Notes: generated by a model not told the origin, from the sequence alone. DNA of 64,000 nucleotides from Bosea sp. F3-2 (GCF_008253865.1 NZ_CP042331.1:4367501-4431500); one strand, 5' to 3'. Counted from the stretch's first letter, positions 8,231 through 17,139 are shown. Numbers and translations are program-made.

Positions 8231-8737
8231 TCACGGCCTGACATAGGTCCAGCCCCGCTCTTGTAACTCCATAACGCGCACCACGCCAGATTTTACGACC
8301 GACGCCTCGGGCATGAGAGAAATTTCCTTGTTCTCGGCCTTGCTCATATTCTCTTGAGTATTGCCGCAGGCTTTGAAGGAAATTGTTGGAGTGCTCGCCG
8401 CGATCGCCTTGATCCGCGCCTTAACCGGAGAGGTATCATCCCGAAGCATGTGTAAGCCCGGACCGAAAGTGACAACCTCAATTTCTACCGGTTCTCCAAG
8501 ATCCTTGTAGTATTGCGCGACATTCGTCGCATTGTTGAGCGCCAGGTTCATTGTTGCGGGCTCGTTGGAGTTTACCTGCAGGACGAGGCGGTGGGGTTTC
8601 GTTTCGGGCACAGTTCGCTTCGATGCCTGCGCCGTCGCGGCTGGCTTCCGGTCCTGCGCCACTGACAGCGGCATGGCGATCAGGAGTGCAGCGACGCCGG
8701 CCAGTGCAGCCCGAGCAGTTTTCTTATAACCAATCAT
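8231..8737 (-). CDS. Exported DsrE/DsrF-like protein
   Basis: Protein of 168 aa from ATG 8737, which has GGGAG about 9 nt upstream. A signal peptide (MIGYKKTARAALAG through MPLSVAQ) is followed by a compact alpha/beta domain: HRLVLQVNSNEPATMNLALN, VEIEVVTFGPGLHML, ISFKACGNTQENM and SGVVRVMELQERGWTYVRP. This pattern matches the periplasmic DsrE-like family, which has one conserved cysteine (here in FKACGNT). Cytoplasmic DsrE proteins relay sulfur, while the role of the exported form is not established. It is the last gene of a minus-strand cluster that also holds VasI-like, TAXI and coiled-coil proteins. Confidence 0.75.
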   Translation of the reverse strand: MIGYKKTARAALAGVAALLIAMPLSVAQDRKPAATAQASKRTVPETKPHRLVLQVNSNEPATMNLALNNATNVAQYYKDLGEPVEIEVVTFGPGLHMLRDDTSPVKARIKAIAASTPTISFKACGNTQENMSKAENKEISLMPEASVVKSGVVRVMELQERGWTYVRP

Positions 8738-8765
8738 CACTGCTTCTCCCGTGTTGGTTCGAGGA

Positions 8766-9395
8766 TTATCGATTGTTTGGCTTGGCAACGACGTTCGGCC
8801 ACTTGCACGCTGCCCCGACCTTGGCTCGCACGACCTTCAGTCCGGCCAGCGCAAACTGCCCTTCATAGGCAGTGCCGGCTCGGGGCACGAGGCGGACCTT
8901 GAGGTCGCCTTCGTCAGGCAAGGAACGCAACAGATGCACGACATCGGCCCTGAACGCGGCGCCAGAACCGAATGATGGCGCCCCTGCTGCGACTTGCAGC
9001 GGCGGAGCGTCATTGATGCGGTAGATGATGATATAGTCGGTGCTGCCACCGGACACGGCCGGTCCCGAAACCGTCAATTCGGTTCGGCCGCTACGGCAAT
9101 AGATGGACAGCCGCGTCAAGGTGCTCTCGGATCCACTGCTCGCAAACGTCGTCGCGGTGACGATGGGAGTATAGTCGATCGGCGATGTCGTCTCGCTGAC
9201 GATCCAGTTGTCTTCGCCAAGCGCCGGGCGATCGATCGGCACTATGCTACGCGACAGCTTGTCCAGGCACTCTAGCCGCGCAGCAGTCTCCATCACGGCG
9301 CAAGCGCGAAGATGCACCATCGGATCGACCGCGTCCTGCGCCAGCGCGACTCCGCTGGCGATCTCGAACGCGATGGACAGCGGGATCGCTTTCAT
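8766..9395 (-). CDS. Exported VasI/TagO-like protein
   Basis: Protein of 209 aa starting MKAIPLSIAFEIASGVALAQ, a signal peptide. Then come the segment AARLECLDKLS, a typical start for VasI/TagO relatives (x-R-L-x-C-x-D), and a beta-rich domain with WIVSETTSPIDYTP, TRLSIYCRSGRTEL, a run of strands and VRAKVGAACKWP at the end. The four or so cysteines are placed as in that family, which is often linked to type VI secretion. No other type VI gene is in the window, so a secretion role is not supported here. The start ATG overlaps the stop of the TAXI gene (ATGA), indicating translational coupling. Confidence 0.5.
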   Translation of the reverse strand: MKAIPLSIAFEIASGVALAQDAVDPMVHLRACAVMETAARLECLDKLSRSIVPIDRPALGEDNWIVSETTSPIDYTPIVTATTFASSGSESTLTRLSIYCRSGRTELTVSGPAVSGGSTDYIIIYRINDAPPLQVAAGAPSFGSGAAFRADVVHLLRSLPDEGDLKVRLVPRAGTAYEGQFALAGLKVVRAKVGAACKWPNVVAKPNNR

Positions 9396-10432
9396 CGCAG
9401 AGCCCGCGGTGCTCGCGTTTGACGATCCAACCAGTCCTGCGCTGCCGGAAAGCGGTCGAGGCCAGGGACGGTGGCGGCCAGGTTGATCGACTTCCATTTC
9501 GCGTCGAAGCCGGGTCCCTGAAGCCTGTCGATCCGGGAGAACAGCACATCCACGAAACGGGCGACGCGTTGATAGCGGTTGGTTTGCGCCGCCCAATTGA
9601 ACGCGACGAGTGCGGTCGGCACCGCAATCGTCTGCACGCGCTCGCCTTGCTTGATCAGCCCCGGATACTCGCCCGCCTCCAGCACGGCCGGAAGATAGTA
9701 ATCCTCGAACTTGCTGTCGTATTTGACCGGAAGGAACTTGAAGCCGGGCTCGAAGCGCCCGCGCACGAACGCATCGACCGGCTTCGAGGTGACGAAAACG
9801 ACCCCGGCCATCTCACCTTTGCGCATCTGCTCGAGCGCAACCTGATGAGGGATGAATGTCTTTTCCGCATTGATGCCGAGCCGGCTGAAGATCAGCGGCC
9901 CCGAGTATGCGGCAGCGGTTCCCTGAGTGTTGAAGTTCACCTTCTTCCCCGCGAGATCCTCCAGGCTCTGGATCTCGGGCCGAACGAAGATATGCAGCTC
10001 CGATGGGAAGAGGTTGAGGATGTAGGTGATCCGACGCCGGATCTGGGGCAGTTGAGCCTTGTATTCTTCCAGTGCGTCGGAATTGATGATCGCCGTATCA
10101 ACGCCACGCAGGTAGAGTAGTGAGTTCAGGTTCTCGGTGGCGCCCCGCGTAACGATCGGCAGGACATGCAAGTTCGGCCCGTCATCGACGACGCGAGCCA
10201 TCTCCGCCGCGAGACGAAGGGGCGCTCCCTCTATCAAACCGCCGGCAAGACCGACGGTCCAGGCGTTCATCTTCTCCTGTTCCGTCGCGTGCGCTGAGGT
10301 GCGACGCGACGAGGTAATATTCTGGGGCTCAACTTTGGCTGTCTGCGCGGACAGATCAGCCGGCTGGAGCCCCGGGGCAAGCGCTATCAAAGCAGTCAGC
10401 AGAAGCAGGCGTCTTCCGGGGAACCTTGTCAT
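9392..10432 (-). CDS. TAXI-family TRAP solute-binding protein
   Basis: Protein of 346 aa from ATG 10432 (GGGAG about 7 nt upstream), with a signal peptide (RRLLLLTALIALAPG ... LSAQ). Diagnostic stretches are WTVGLAGGLIEGAPLRLAAE, VLPIVTRGATENLNSLLYL, VDTAIINSDALEEYK, LEDLAGKKVNFNTQGTAA and KPVDAF. These proteins capture organic acids or similar ligands in the periplasm and hand them to a fused DctQM membrane partner. No such membrane gene is in this window. The protein may be an orphan receptor, use a distant permease, or act with the co-transcribed VasI-like and DsrE-like proteins. Confidence 0.85.
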   Translation of the reverse strand: MTRFPGRRLLLLTALIALAPGLQPADLSAQTAKVEPQNITSSRRTSAHATEQEKMNAWTVGLAGGLIEGAPLRLAAEMARVVDDGPNLHVLPIVTRGATENLNSLLYLRGVDTAIINSDALEEYKAQLPQIRRRITYILNLFPSELHIFVRPEIQSLEDLAGKKVNFNTQGTAAAYSGPLIFSRLGINAEKTFIPHQVALEQMRKGEMAGVVFVTSKPVDAFVRGRFEPGFKFLPVKYDSKFEDYYLPAVLEAGEYPGLIKQGERVQTIAVPTALVAFNWAAQTNRYQRVARFVDVLFSRIDRLQGPGFDAKWKSINLAATVPGLDRFPAAQDWLDRQTRAPRALR

Positions 10433-10498
10433 CCTCGAACTCCCTCGCAAGCACCACAATCGAACGATCAGCCGGAGCTGCACGGCCTGACAGGCGCT

Positions 10499-11776
10499 TC
10501 ACCGGCCCAAGGTGTCGAACCTCTCCTTCGCCTCCCGAATGCCGGCTGCATGCGCCTTCGCGTAAAGCTCGCGCGCCCTTGCCACCTCGCCCCGCGTTCC
10601 AAATGTCCTCCAGGCAAAGAGAATGTTGGGGTCGTATGTCTCCGCCAGCATGAAGACCGCGCGAGCACTGCCCAACTCTGCGGCACGTTCGAGCACGATC
10701 CGCGCAGCACCGATGTCGCCTTGACCGAGCAGCAAGGTCGCGCGCGCAATCATCCTCGCCGCCTCGGTGCCGCCTTGCACGTCCGAGGCAGCCGGCGACG
10801 CCATGGCTGTGCCGGCCGTAGAGGCGATCTCCCGGGAAAGCGGGCCGCTTGTCGCCGTTTCGGGCTGAATGCGCGCAGCCGCCGCGCGTCGTGTCGCATC
10901 GAGTTCGGCAGCCCCAGCTGCGGCTCTGTCGCGCTCTTGCCGGAGCGTCTGTTGAAGCGCCGCCACTTCTGCCTCGTAGGCTCGCCTGCGGAGTTCCGTC
11001 TGTTGGCCGATCAGGCGAAACTGCACGACCAGCTTTTCGTTCACCTGCTGCGCCGTTGCCAGCTCGCTCGCCATTTTGCCATTCCGGGCTCGCTCTTCGT
11101 CGAGCGCTTGACGAAGCTGCGCCGTGTTCGCCGTCAGTTCCTGCCGCGCAGCCGCGGCATCCGCGAGGGCAGCAGCCACTTTCTGACGCTGCTGTTCGAG
11201 CAATTGCTCGGCCGTCGACCCCGCTTGCAGCTGCGCTTCCAAGCGCTCGATGGTACGCCGAGCTTCGCCAAGCTCCTGCGCTAGGGCTGCCTCTTGCGCC
11301 AAGCCTTCGGGCGTCGCCGCGGCCCGCTGCTCCCGCACAGTCTGCGTCTCTTCCGCGGGCGGGCGGGCCTGCCTGTCGACGGCCCGCCGGAGCTCAGGGA
11401 GGGCGGTCATCGAGTCTGGCAAGCCGGTCTCCTGAGCGACTATGCCATCGCTGATAGGTGGTTGGGCAGCGACTTGCTTTACACAGTAAAACAGTATCGT
11501 CGCCGCAGCGATGACACTGACGACGGGCGTAAAGAAGCGCCGCCATGCCCACTTGCCGACAGGATCAGCGACAACTGATCCTTCGTCGTCTGGCTGGAGA
11601 TAGGCATCGCGGGCGGGATGCCAATGCGTCGGCGTGATCTTGATGGGGCCGTCGTCCTTCCCGACCCAATCGCCCGCCTCCGGCGACCAGCGACCGACGC
11701 CGTAAACCGCATTCGCATCGTCCTCGATGATGACGAAATGCCCGTCGTTCGGTGCGGTCTCGATCGCGTGGCGCAT
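10499..11776 (-). CDS. Membrane-anchored coiled-coil protein with C-terminal repeats
   Basis: Protein of 425 aa in three parts. The cytoplasmic N-terminal segment (1-75) begins MRHAIETAPNDGHFVIIEDD and contains PIKITPTHWHPARDAYLQPD. One membrane helix (FFTPVVSVIAAATILFYCV) follows. Then there is a long Ala/Glu/Gln/Arg-rich coiled coil at about 150-330, and a C-terminal region at about 350-420 that looks like TPR/Sel1-type helical repeats (ARATLLLGQGDIGAARIVLE, GSARAVFMLAETYDP, ARARELYAKAHAAGIREA). It is the first gene of the cluster running down to 8231. I do not recognise a named family. A scaffold or assembly role is only a guess. Confidence 0.7.
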   Translation of the reverse strand: MRHAIETAPNDGHFVIIEDDANAVYGVGRWSPEAGDWVGKDDGPIKITPTHWHPARDAYLQPDDEGSVVADPVGKWAWRRFFTPVVSVIAAATILFYCVKQVAAQPPISDGIVAQETGLPDSMTALPELRRAVDRQARPPAEETQTVREQRAAATPEGLAQEAALAQELGEARRTIERLEAQLQAGSTAEQLLEQQRQKVAAALADAAAARQELTANTAQLRQALDEERARNGKMASELATAQQVNEKLVVQFRLIGQQTELRRRAYEAEVAALQQTLRQERDRAAAGAAELDATRRAAAARIQPETATSGPLSREIASTAGTAMASPAASDVQGGTEAARMIARATLLLGQGDIGAARIVLERAAELGSARAVFMLAETYDPNILFAWRTFGTRGEVARARELYAKAHAAGIREAKERFDTLGR

Positions 11777-12164
11777 GTAAAGGACGCCTGCTTTGATGGC
11801 GTTATCGAGCCATAACTTCTCCGCTTTGCCTATGACGGAGCCCCAATCTCCTCATGGCAAGTATGGAAGACAGTATCCCGAATTCCGGCGCTACGCCACA
11901 CCGACTTCGGGGCGCGTTGACGTCTTGCGACGGCCTCACTCTATGAACCGGCTCTGGTCCCGACCGCCGCAATGCAACCCGCACTCAATTGTCCCATTTC
12001 TCACTTGTTAGCCGAGGCATTCGATGCGTGTCTGGCCTGCCCGTCGGGTCCCTCGCGCACTATCTCGCTGGAGAGCAGACATCCTTAACGTCGGCTAATG
12101 GGATGGACCGGCTGCTCCCGCCGCCACGTAAGCTGCGGCCTTACCGCCAAGCCGAAGCAGCCCG
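11777..12164. other. Intergenic region, probable IS110 left flank
   Basis: No supportable gene. The left part must hold the promoter of the minus-strand coiled-coil gene. The right part, next to the truncated transposase, is probably the left non-coding end of the former IS110 element. I found no clear terminal repeat, and IS110 elements often lack them. Confidence 0.4.
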
Positions 12165-12256
12165 ATGACCAGGACGACCTCGAACACCGAAGCAGAGCTT
12201 ACCGTTGTCGGCATCGACATCGGCAAGGACGTCTTTCATCTCGTCGCCTTTGACGT
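12165..12256 (+). mobile_element. IS110-family transposase N-terminal remnant
   Basis: The frame from ATG 12165 reads MTRTTSNTEAELTVVGIDIG then KDVFHLVAFDVN. VGIDIGK-VFHLVAFD is the first acidic motif of the RuvC-like DEDD domain of IS110 transposases. After about 30 codons the resemblance stops, at roughly 12,250-12,256, where the sequence becomes a tadA-like tail. The rest of the transposase is missing, so this is a scar left by insertion followed by deletion. Confidence 0.8.
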
Positions 12257-12409
12257 GAACGCATCGCCTTGTATGAATTTCACGAGGAGGACGCACAGGG
12301 ACGGCTGTCTGGTGGTTACAAGTCCACGCAGGCTGTGCCCAAATTCAAGAGTCGCCTCGCCTATTATGGGCTCGACCGGGCCTGGTCGGAGGCCATGCGA
12401 CAGCTATGA
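12254..12409 (+). pseudogene. C-terminal tail of a probable TadA/CpaF pilus ATPase
   Basis: An open frame of 51 codons with no start ends at TGA 12407-12409 and reads in part ERIALYEFHEEDAQGRLSGG then YKSTQAVPKFKSRLAYYGLD. The D-x-x-G-R-L and F-x-x-R-L-A-x-Y-G-L-D pattern resembles the end of Tad secretion ATPases. The stop overlaps the tadB start (ATGA), the spacing expected in a tadA-tadB-tadC operon. The catalytic part has been replaced by the IS110 remnant. The identification rests on position and weak similarity. Confidence 0.55.
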
Positions 12410-13243
12410 CGACGCAGACCGCACTCATCCTTCTCCTGCTGCTACTGATCGGTACCGCGTCGCTCGTCCTGTTCCTTGACGCGCGCCAGCGCCGGATCGA
12501 CCGGCATATAGCGGCGGCTATCGCGAACATATCTGATCCGCCCCCACTATGTGTTGCTCGCCGGGCTGATCCCGGTGGCGGCGATCTTCTACGCCAACAA
12601 GCTTCTGGATTTTCCGCCCATCCACGTCGCCATCGCGGCTTTCGTGGCGGCCCTGTTCGCCGTGCGCGGACTTTTCGGCTGGCAGCGCCATCGCCTCGCC
12701 ACGCAGTTGTTCCGGCAATTGCCGGACGCCATCGAGATGGTCGTCGGCGCGGTTCGCTCGGGACTTCCCGTGGGCGAGGCGTTTCGCAGCATCGCGCGCG
12801 AGATGCCTCAACCGACGGCCGGCCAATTCGCCGTCGCCGTGAGCGAGATGGGCCTGGGCGCCCCGCTGGAGGATGCGCTCGAGGGCATCCGTGAACGAAC
12901 CGGAGTTGCCGAATACGGCTTCTTCGCCGTCACCCTGGCGGTCCAGGCCAAGGCGGGTGGCAATTTGTCGGAAACCTTGCGGACGCTGTCCGACACCGTG
13001 CGCCAGCGCGTGACCTTGGCAGGGCGCGCCAAAGCGATGGCGGGCGAGGTGATCTTTTCCTCGGGCGCGCTGTCTTTGGCGCCCTGGATCATCGGCAGCG
13101 GGCTCTACCTGCTCAACCCCCGGCTCGTAGATCTCCTGTTTACCGACCCCACCGGCCAAAGGCTGCTGGCCTACGCCATCGTGTCGGTCATCCTTGGAGC
13201 GCTGGTCATCAGCTGGATGGTCAGGAGGAACACCGCGATATGA
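12406..13243 (+). pseudogene. tadB: TadB pilus platform protein, frameshifted or internally deleted near its start
   Basis: The ATG at 12406 encodes a typical first helix (TALILLLLLLIGTASLVLFL) and ARQRRIDRHI, then loses frame at about 12,510-12,540. The second frame carries LIRPHYVLLAGLIPVAAIFY and the full T2SSF domain: VGAVRSGLPVGEAFRSIARE, GAPLEDALEGIRERTG, QAKAGGNLSETLRTLSDTVR and two C-terminal helices. A product of 230 aa could start at GTG 12551, but intact TadB is usually near 320 aa and has a longer linker here, so both a shift and a small deletion are likely. Its stop overlaps the tadC start (ATGA). Confidence 0.75.
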
Positions 13244-14138
13244 GCAACGCCCTGATCCTGGCCGTCCTGGCCCTCGGTGCCGCGACCGCGGCGGCGCTGC
13301 TGATCGTTCGCGAACTCCACCTTTACGCTCTGAACACGCGCGTCTCGAAAATCGTCATCGGCGCGCCGAGCCGGCCGGTTCGCGGACAGGACGTCATCGG
13401 CTGGATGTCCGCGCTCGGCGAGCGCTACCGGCGCTATTACCCGGCTGAGAACCTCGAGCAATTGCGCTTGATCGTGCAATCCTCGGGCTTCAATCCGCAT
13501 CGGGCGCTGTCGTTCTGGGTCGGCGCCAAGGCCGTGAGCGCGGCCGCGTTCCCGTTCACCGCCCTGTTTCTCGCGCAATTGTTCCACAAGCCGCTCACCG
13601 ACATGTTCATCTTCACGCTGATGGGCCTGGTGGTCGGGATCATGGGGCCGCGACTGGTTCTGTCGCTTTTCCGGCGCGTTTCGTCGCCGCCATCAAGAAA
13701 GGCACGCCCGACGCGATCGACCTGCTCGTCGTGTGCAGCGAGGCCGGCATGGGTCTGGAAAGCGCGGTGGAGCGCGTGGCGGAGGAAATGACCCGATCGA
13801 ACCCGCCGATGGCCAGGGTTCTCGACGCCTTGCTCGACGATCTCCGCATTTTGCCCAACCGCCGCGATGCGTTCGAGAAACTGGGAGTGACGACCGAGGG
13901 CCTGCGCCGGTTCGGCGCCATGGTCGCCCAGAGCCTGCAATATGGAACGCCGTTGAGTCAGGCTCTGCGCGCCGTCGCCGAGGAACTGCGGCGCGAAGCC
14001 CTCATCAGGCTGGAGGAGCGGGCGCGTCAATTGGGCGCCAAGCTGATCCTGCCGATGGTCCTGTTCATGCTTCCGGCCATGTTCGTCATTCTGGGCGGAA
14101 GCTCGTTTCTCCACCTCACGCGCGCGTTCTCGCACTAG
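13240..14138 (+). pseudogene. tadC: TadC pilus platform protein with one frameshift
   Basis: The N-terminal frame from ATG 13240 gives a helix (LILAVLALGAATAAALLIV), a soluble stretch and two further helices ending LVLSLFRR. At about 13,675-13,682 the coding frame changes and continues RFVAAIKKGTPDAIDLLVVC then SEAGMGLESAVERVAEEM to TAG 14138. The second half is a normal T2SSF domain (GTPLSQALRAVAEELRREAL) with a final membrane helix. The restored protein would be about 300 aa, normal for TadC. With tadA and tadB also damaged, pilus assembly from this locus is unlikely unless other copies exist. Confidence 0.8.
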
Positions 14139-14149
14139 GCAGGGACGCC

Positions 14150-14620
14150 ATGAACAGGTCGAGAGCTAAAAGAGGGATCGCAGACTCGCTCATGCGGGAT
14201 AGACGCGGCGCGGTCGCGTTCGAGATGCTCTTCGTTTACGGGTTCATGATCCTGACGCTGCTTCTGCCGCTCGCCGATCTCGCCAGATTCGGATTCCAGT
14301 TCGTCTCCGCCTGGGGAGCGCTGCGGAGTTTTGGAGAATACCTCCAATACAATCCGCCGCCGGACGCGACGAGCACGACGACATGGGCGTCGGGCCTACA
14401 AAAATCGGTCGCCGGTTTTACCATCAGCAACGTCCAGGTTCTTTGCGGAAACACCACCAACGCCGTCTGCGATTCGAGCAATGTTTTGATGTCTCCCGTC
14501 AAATTCTATTCCTACACCACAACCGTCACCTTGGATCCGATGGAGTTGGGTCCGGTGTTATGCGGCGGCACCAAGAAGTCCTGTTCCTTCACGCTGCCTT
14601 ACTCCGAACGCTTTCAGTAG
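14150..14620 (+). CDS. TadE-like pilus assembly protein
   Basis: Protein of 156 aa. I chose ATG 14150 because AGGGACGCC lies before it and because it follows the tadC stop by 11 bp. After a short basic start, RRGAVAFEMLFVYGFMILTL is the TadE hallmark: a glycine before A-x-x-F-E and a single membrane helix, as in type IV pseudopilins. The outer part has paired cysteines (VLCG, AVCD, VLCGG, KSCS). TadE proteins are minor components of Flp-type pili that are processed by TadV-like peptidases. Confidence 0.8.
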   Translation: MNRSRAKRGIADSLMRDRRGAVAFEMLFVYGFMILTLLLPLADLARFGFQFVSAWGALRSFGEYLQYNPPPDATSTTTWASGLQKSVAGFTISNVQVLCGNTTNAVCDSSNVLMSPVKFYSYTTTVTLDPMELGPVLCGGTKKSCSFTLPYSERFQ

Positions 14621-14630
14621 GGGCTCCGCC

Positions 14631-15938
14631 ATGCGCAACCTGCTTCGTAGCCGCCGAGGCTCCGCCGCCTTCGCAACCGTCGTCGCCCTTGTGCCGCTGA
14701 TCGGCGCGGTCGCGCTCGGCGGCGAGGCCGCCTCGTGGTACGCGACCAAGCAACACGCCCAGAACGCCGCCGACGCGGCCGCCTATTCCGGCGCGCTCAA
14801 GGTGGCCTGCGCCAATTCCCCAACCTGCACGGAAACGCAAACCTTCGAATATCGCGGGAAGCAATTCGCTGCTCAGAACGGATTCTGCGGCGCGAGCGAC
14901 ACCGACTATCCCAGCCGCACCTGTCCGACCAGCCTGCCGACAGGGACGTCGCAGAGCGTGACGATCGCCCAGCTCGCGACCTGGAAAGGGAACAGCGGAA
15001 CTTACGTTCAGGCGACGATCGGCCAGACTCAGCCGACCTATCTCGCCTCCGTGCTCGGCCTGTCGAGCGTCAGCATCGGCGCGACGGCCGTGGCACGAGT
15101 CGATTCGTTGGCGAAACCTCCTTGCGTCCTGGCATTGAAGGATCCCATCACGTTTCAGGGCAGTCCGACCGTGTCTTCACCGAGTTGCGGAATTGCGTCG
15201 AACAGCACTGCGGACAATGCCATTGGTTTCAAGGGTAACAACGGCATTGATCTCGACGCGCCGAGCTACACGGTCGGCGGCTGCACGCAGACGGGGGGAA
15301 GCCAATGCACCGGAGTGCAAACCTATCAGCAGCCTGTCCCCGATCCCTTAAGCGGATTGGATGCAGCAATGAGGGCATTGCAAACATCGGATTTTCCGAA
15401 TGGCAAGTGCGGCTCGACGCTCACGTCCTACGAGACAGGCCAATGTTACAACGCGGGCAACCCAACATTTCCTTCCACGTTAAGTGGCACGTACTATTTT
15501 ACCGGGAATGTCAAAATAAACGGCAGTCCGACCATATCGGGAACGGCCACCTTGATATTTTTCGGAGGAGCAACGTTAACAATTACCGGAAGCCCGACGA
15601 TCCAACTCACGGCAGTGAAGTCCCCTGCCGGGCCGCCGGTACTGTCGCCGATCGCAAGTCTGATGACCGATCTTCTCATCTATGATGGCGAGGCCTATTC
15701 AACAAAGGGCGTGAACATCAGCGGCTCCTCGGCGAGTTATTTCAATGGCACCATCTATGTGCCAAATACGCCGGTCACATACGCAGGTAACAGCGGGTCG
15801 ACTGGCCCTAATCCGGGTTGCTATCAGGTCATAGCTTACGCTGTGAATTTCATTGGGAATACTAATCTGGATAATTCGAAATGCATATCCGATGGAGCGA
15901 TAACTCCTAATATTCAAACCGTCCGTCTGGTGCAGTGA
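14631..15938 (+). CDS. TadG-like pilus/surface protein
   Basis: Protein of 435 aa. Residues 1-60 hold the TadG-type start: RRGSAAFATVVALVPLIGAV, then ATKQHAQNAADAAAYSGAL, with one membrane helix. The rest is extracytoplasmic. It is rich in Ser, Thr, Gly and Asn, with repeated short motifs such as KINGSPTISGTATL and LTITGSPTIQLTA that suggest stacked beta-turns, plus about a dozen cysteines that could form disulfides. It lies 10 bp after the TadE-like gene, and its stop overlaps the next start. The full-length frame shows that this half of the locus has not decayed. Confidence 0.75.
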   Translation: MRNLLRSRRGSAAFATVVALVPLIGAVALGGEAASWYATKQHAQNAADAAAYSGALKVACANSPTCTETQTFEYRGKQFAAQNGFCGASDTDYPSRTCPTSLPTGTSQSVTIAQLATWKGNSGTYVQATIGQTQPTYLASVLGLSSVSIGATAVARVDSLAKPPCVLALKDPITFQGSPTVSSPSCGIASNSTADNAIGFKGNNGIDLDAPSYTVGGCTQTGGSQCTGVQTYQQPVPDPLSGLDAAMRALQTSDFPNGKCGSTLTSYETGQCYNAGNPTFPSTLSGTYYFTGNVKINGSPTISGTATLIFFGGATLTITGSPTIQLTAVKSPAGPPVLSPIASLMTDLLIYDGEAYSTKGVNISGSSASYFNGTIYVPNTPVTYAGNSGSTGPNPGCYQVIAYAVNFIGNTNLDNSKCISDGAITPNIQTVRLVQ

Positions 15939-16354
15939 TGAAGCGGCTCGATCAGCGCGGCGTGGCGGCGTTCGAGTTCACGCTCATCGCCGTTCCGCTG
16001 TTCACGCTGATGTTCGTGATTTTCGATCTCGGGCGTTACGCCATCACCGTGCAATCGTTGCACGCGCTCGCCAATGCGGAGGCGCGGGCGGTCATGGTCA
16101 ATTGCTATACGCCTCATAAGATCAGCAATCAGTCGCCTTCGGGATGCACCACCGATTATCTGTCCGCAACAGACAAACAGAACGCGGCGCCATTCCTCTA
16201 TGCTGGCGGGCTGACGCCCACGGTCGCCGTAGCGACAACTGCCGGAGGCAGTCCGCTGACCATCACGGCGACCCAACCCGGGTTCAGGATGCTGGTTCCG
16301 GTCTGGGGCACGGCACTCGACGCGCCTAGCGCTACGAGCGCGATCCCGTTCTGA
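15938..16354 (+). CDS. Second TadE-like protein
   Basis: Protein of 138 aa from ATG 15938, which overlaps the TadG stop as TGATG. A GTG at 15935 is also possible. The N-terminus MKRLDQRGVAAFEFTLIAVP then LFTLMFVIFDLGRYA has the G-V-A-A-F-E-F motif and membrane helix of TadE proteins. The outer domain carries two cysteines (NCYTPHK, SGCTTDY). It is the last recognisable gene of the Tad locus. No pilin, tadZ, rcp secretin or prepilin peptidase is in the window. Confidence 0.75.
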   Translation: MKRLDQRGVAAFEFTLIAVPLFTLMFVIFDLGRYAITVQSLHALANAEARAVMVNCYTPHKISNQSPSGCTTDYLSATDKQNAAPFLYAGGLTPTVAVATTAGGSPLTITATQPGFRMLVPVWGTALDAPSATSAIPF

Positions 16355-16857
16355 CGTTGGCGGGTGGGGGCTACCGCTCGTCGAGATCGAGGGTTCTGTA
16401 GGCTTTGCGCTCTGCTTCGTCGGAATAACGATCTGCGATGCACTGAGCCGGTACACCAAAAATATTCGTCAAGCTGTCTGAAAGCAGTCCTGCCAAACGT
16501 CCGGGCTGGGCTAACTTTAACCCGACGCAGGCTTGCAGCTACTGTTTGGGAAAGGTCGGAAACTGATATTTCGCAGTTCAAAATGGAGGCAATGGAGAAG
16601 CGTTACGCGACGCGCTCGCAGTTAACTTAAGATACGTTCAATCTTTAGACTGAACTTTGTGCGCTACCTTCGCCGAATTGATAGTTTCAGCCATCTATGA
16701 TTAGAATGAATCGACCCTCTGCGGTAGGATGTATTACTAAATGTAGAATATACTGGCAGTTAATATTCTTACCTGCGGGCAATGGGCGCGCTTCAGTCTC
16801 ACTGGACCGTTTGCTCTGAGCGCGCCCGCTGCTCTCGCGCGGATCACGCCCAACTGG
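16355..16857. other. Non-coding, locally AT-rich stretch
   Basis: No supportable gene. About 16,620-16,790 is clearly richer in A and T than the surrounding DNA. It changes abruptly to GC-rich coding-like sequence at about 16,790, which suggests a junction between DNA of different origin. No IS end or terminator was recognised. Confidence 0.45.
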
Positions 16858-17139
16858 GTGAAGGGCGCCATGCTGATCGGGGCTTTCGTGCTCGCCTACG
16901 ATGAGCTCTCCGGCTGGCGGGAGATCACGCCTTTGTTCCGAAGCGGCTTCAGCTTTCGCGATTCAGGCTACATTGCCGGCTCTTTCGGGGCGTATGCGCT
17001 CGGCGGATATCTGACCGCACTGGCGTCGAAGCGAGGATTACGGAAAGCTATCGACGCCGATCGGAAGCCTTCCTCGGCTCGTCCTCGTGCCCCCATGCCG
17101 GACAGCGATTCCCTTCAGCGCGAATACTCCATCAGCTGA
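16858..17139 (+). CDS. Small membrane protein, probably 5'-truncated
   Basis: Protein of 93 aa if started at GTG 16858. The open frame extends upstream to about 16,747 with plausible protein sequence (PFALSAPAALARITPNWVKG) but no ATG or GTG, so the true N-terminus may have been lost at the AT-rich junction near 16,790. Two hydrophobic helices are visible (AMLIGAFVLAYDEL; YIAGSFGAYALGGYLTALAS), with GWREITPLFRSGFSFRDSG between them and a basic tail. The family is not recognised. The stop overlaps the next start by one base (TGATG). Confidence 0.45.
   Translation: MKGAMLIGAFVLAYDELSGWREITPLFRSGFSFRDSGYIAGSFGAYALGGYLTALASKRGLRKAIDADRKPSSARPRAPMPDSDSLQREYSIS

Noticed and set aside
8766..9395. 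Evidence for a type VI secretion locus
   Set aside because: Only one protein resembles VasI/TagO. No tube, sheath, ATPase or membrane-complex gene is present in the window.
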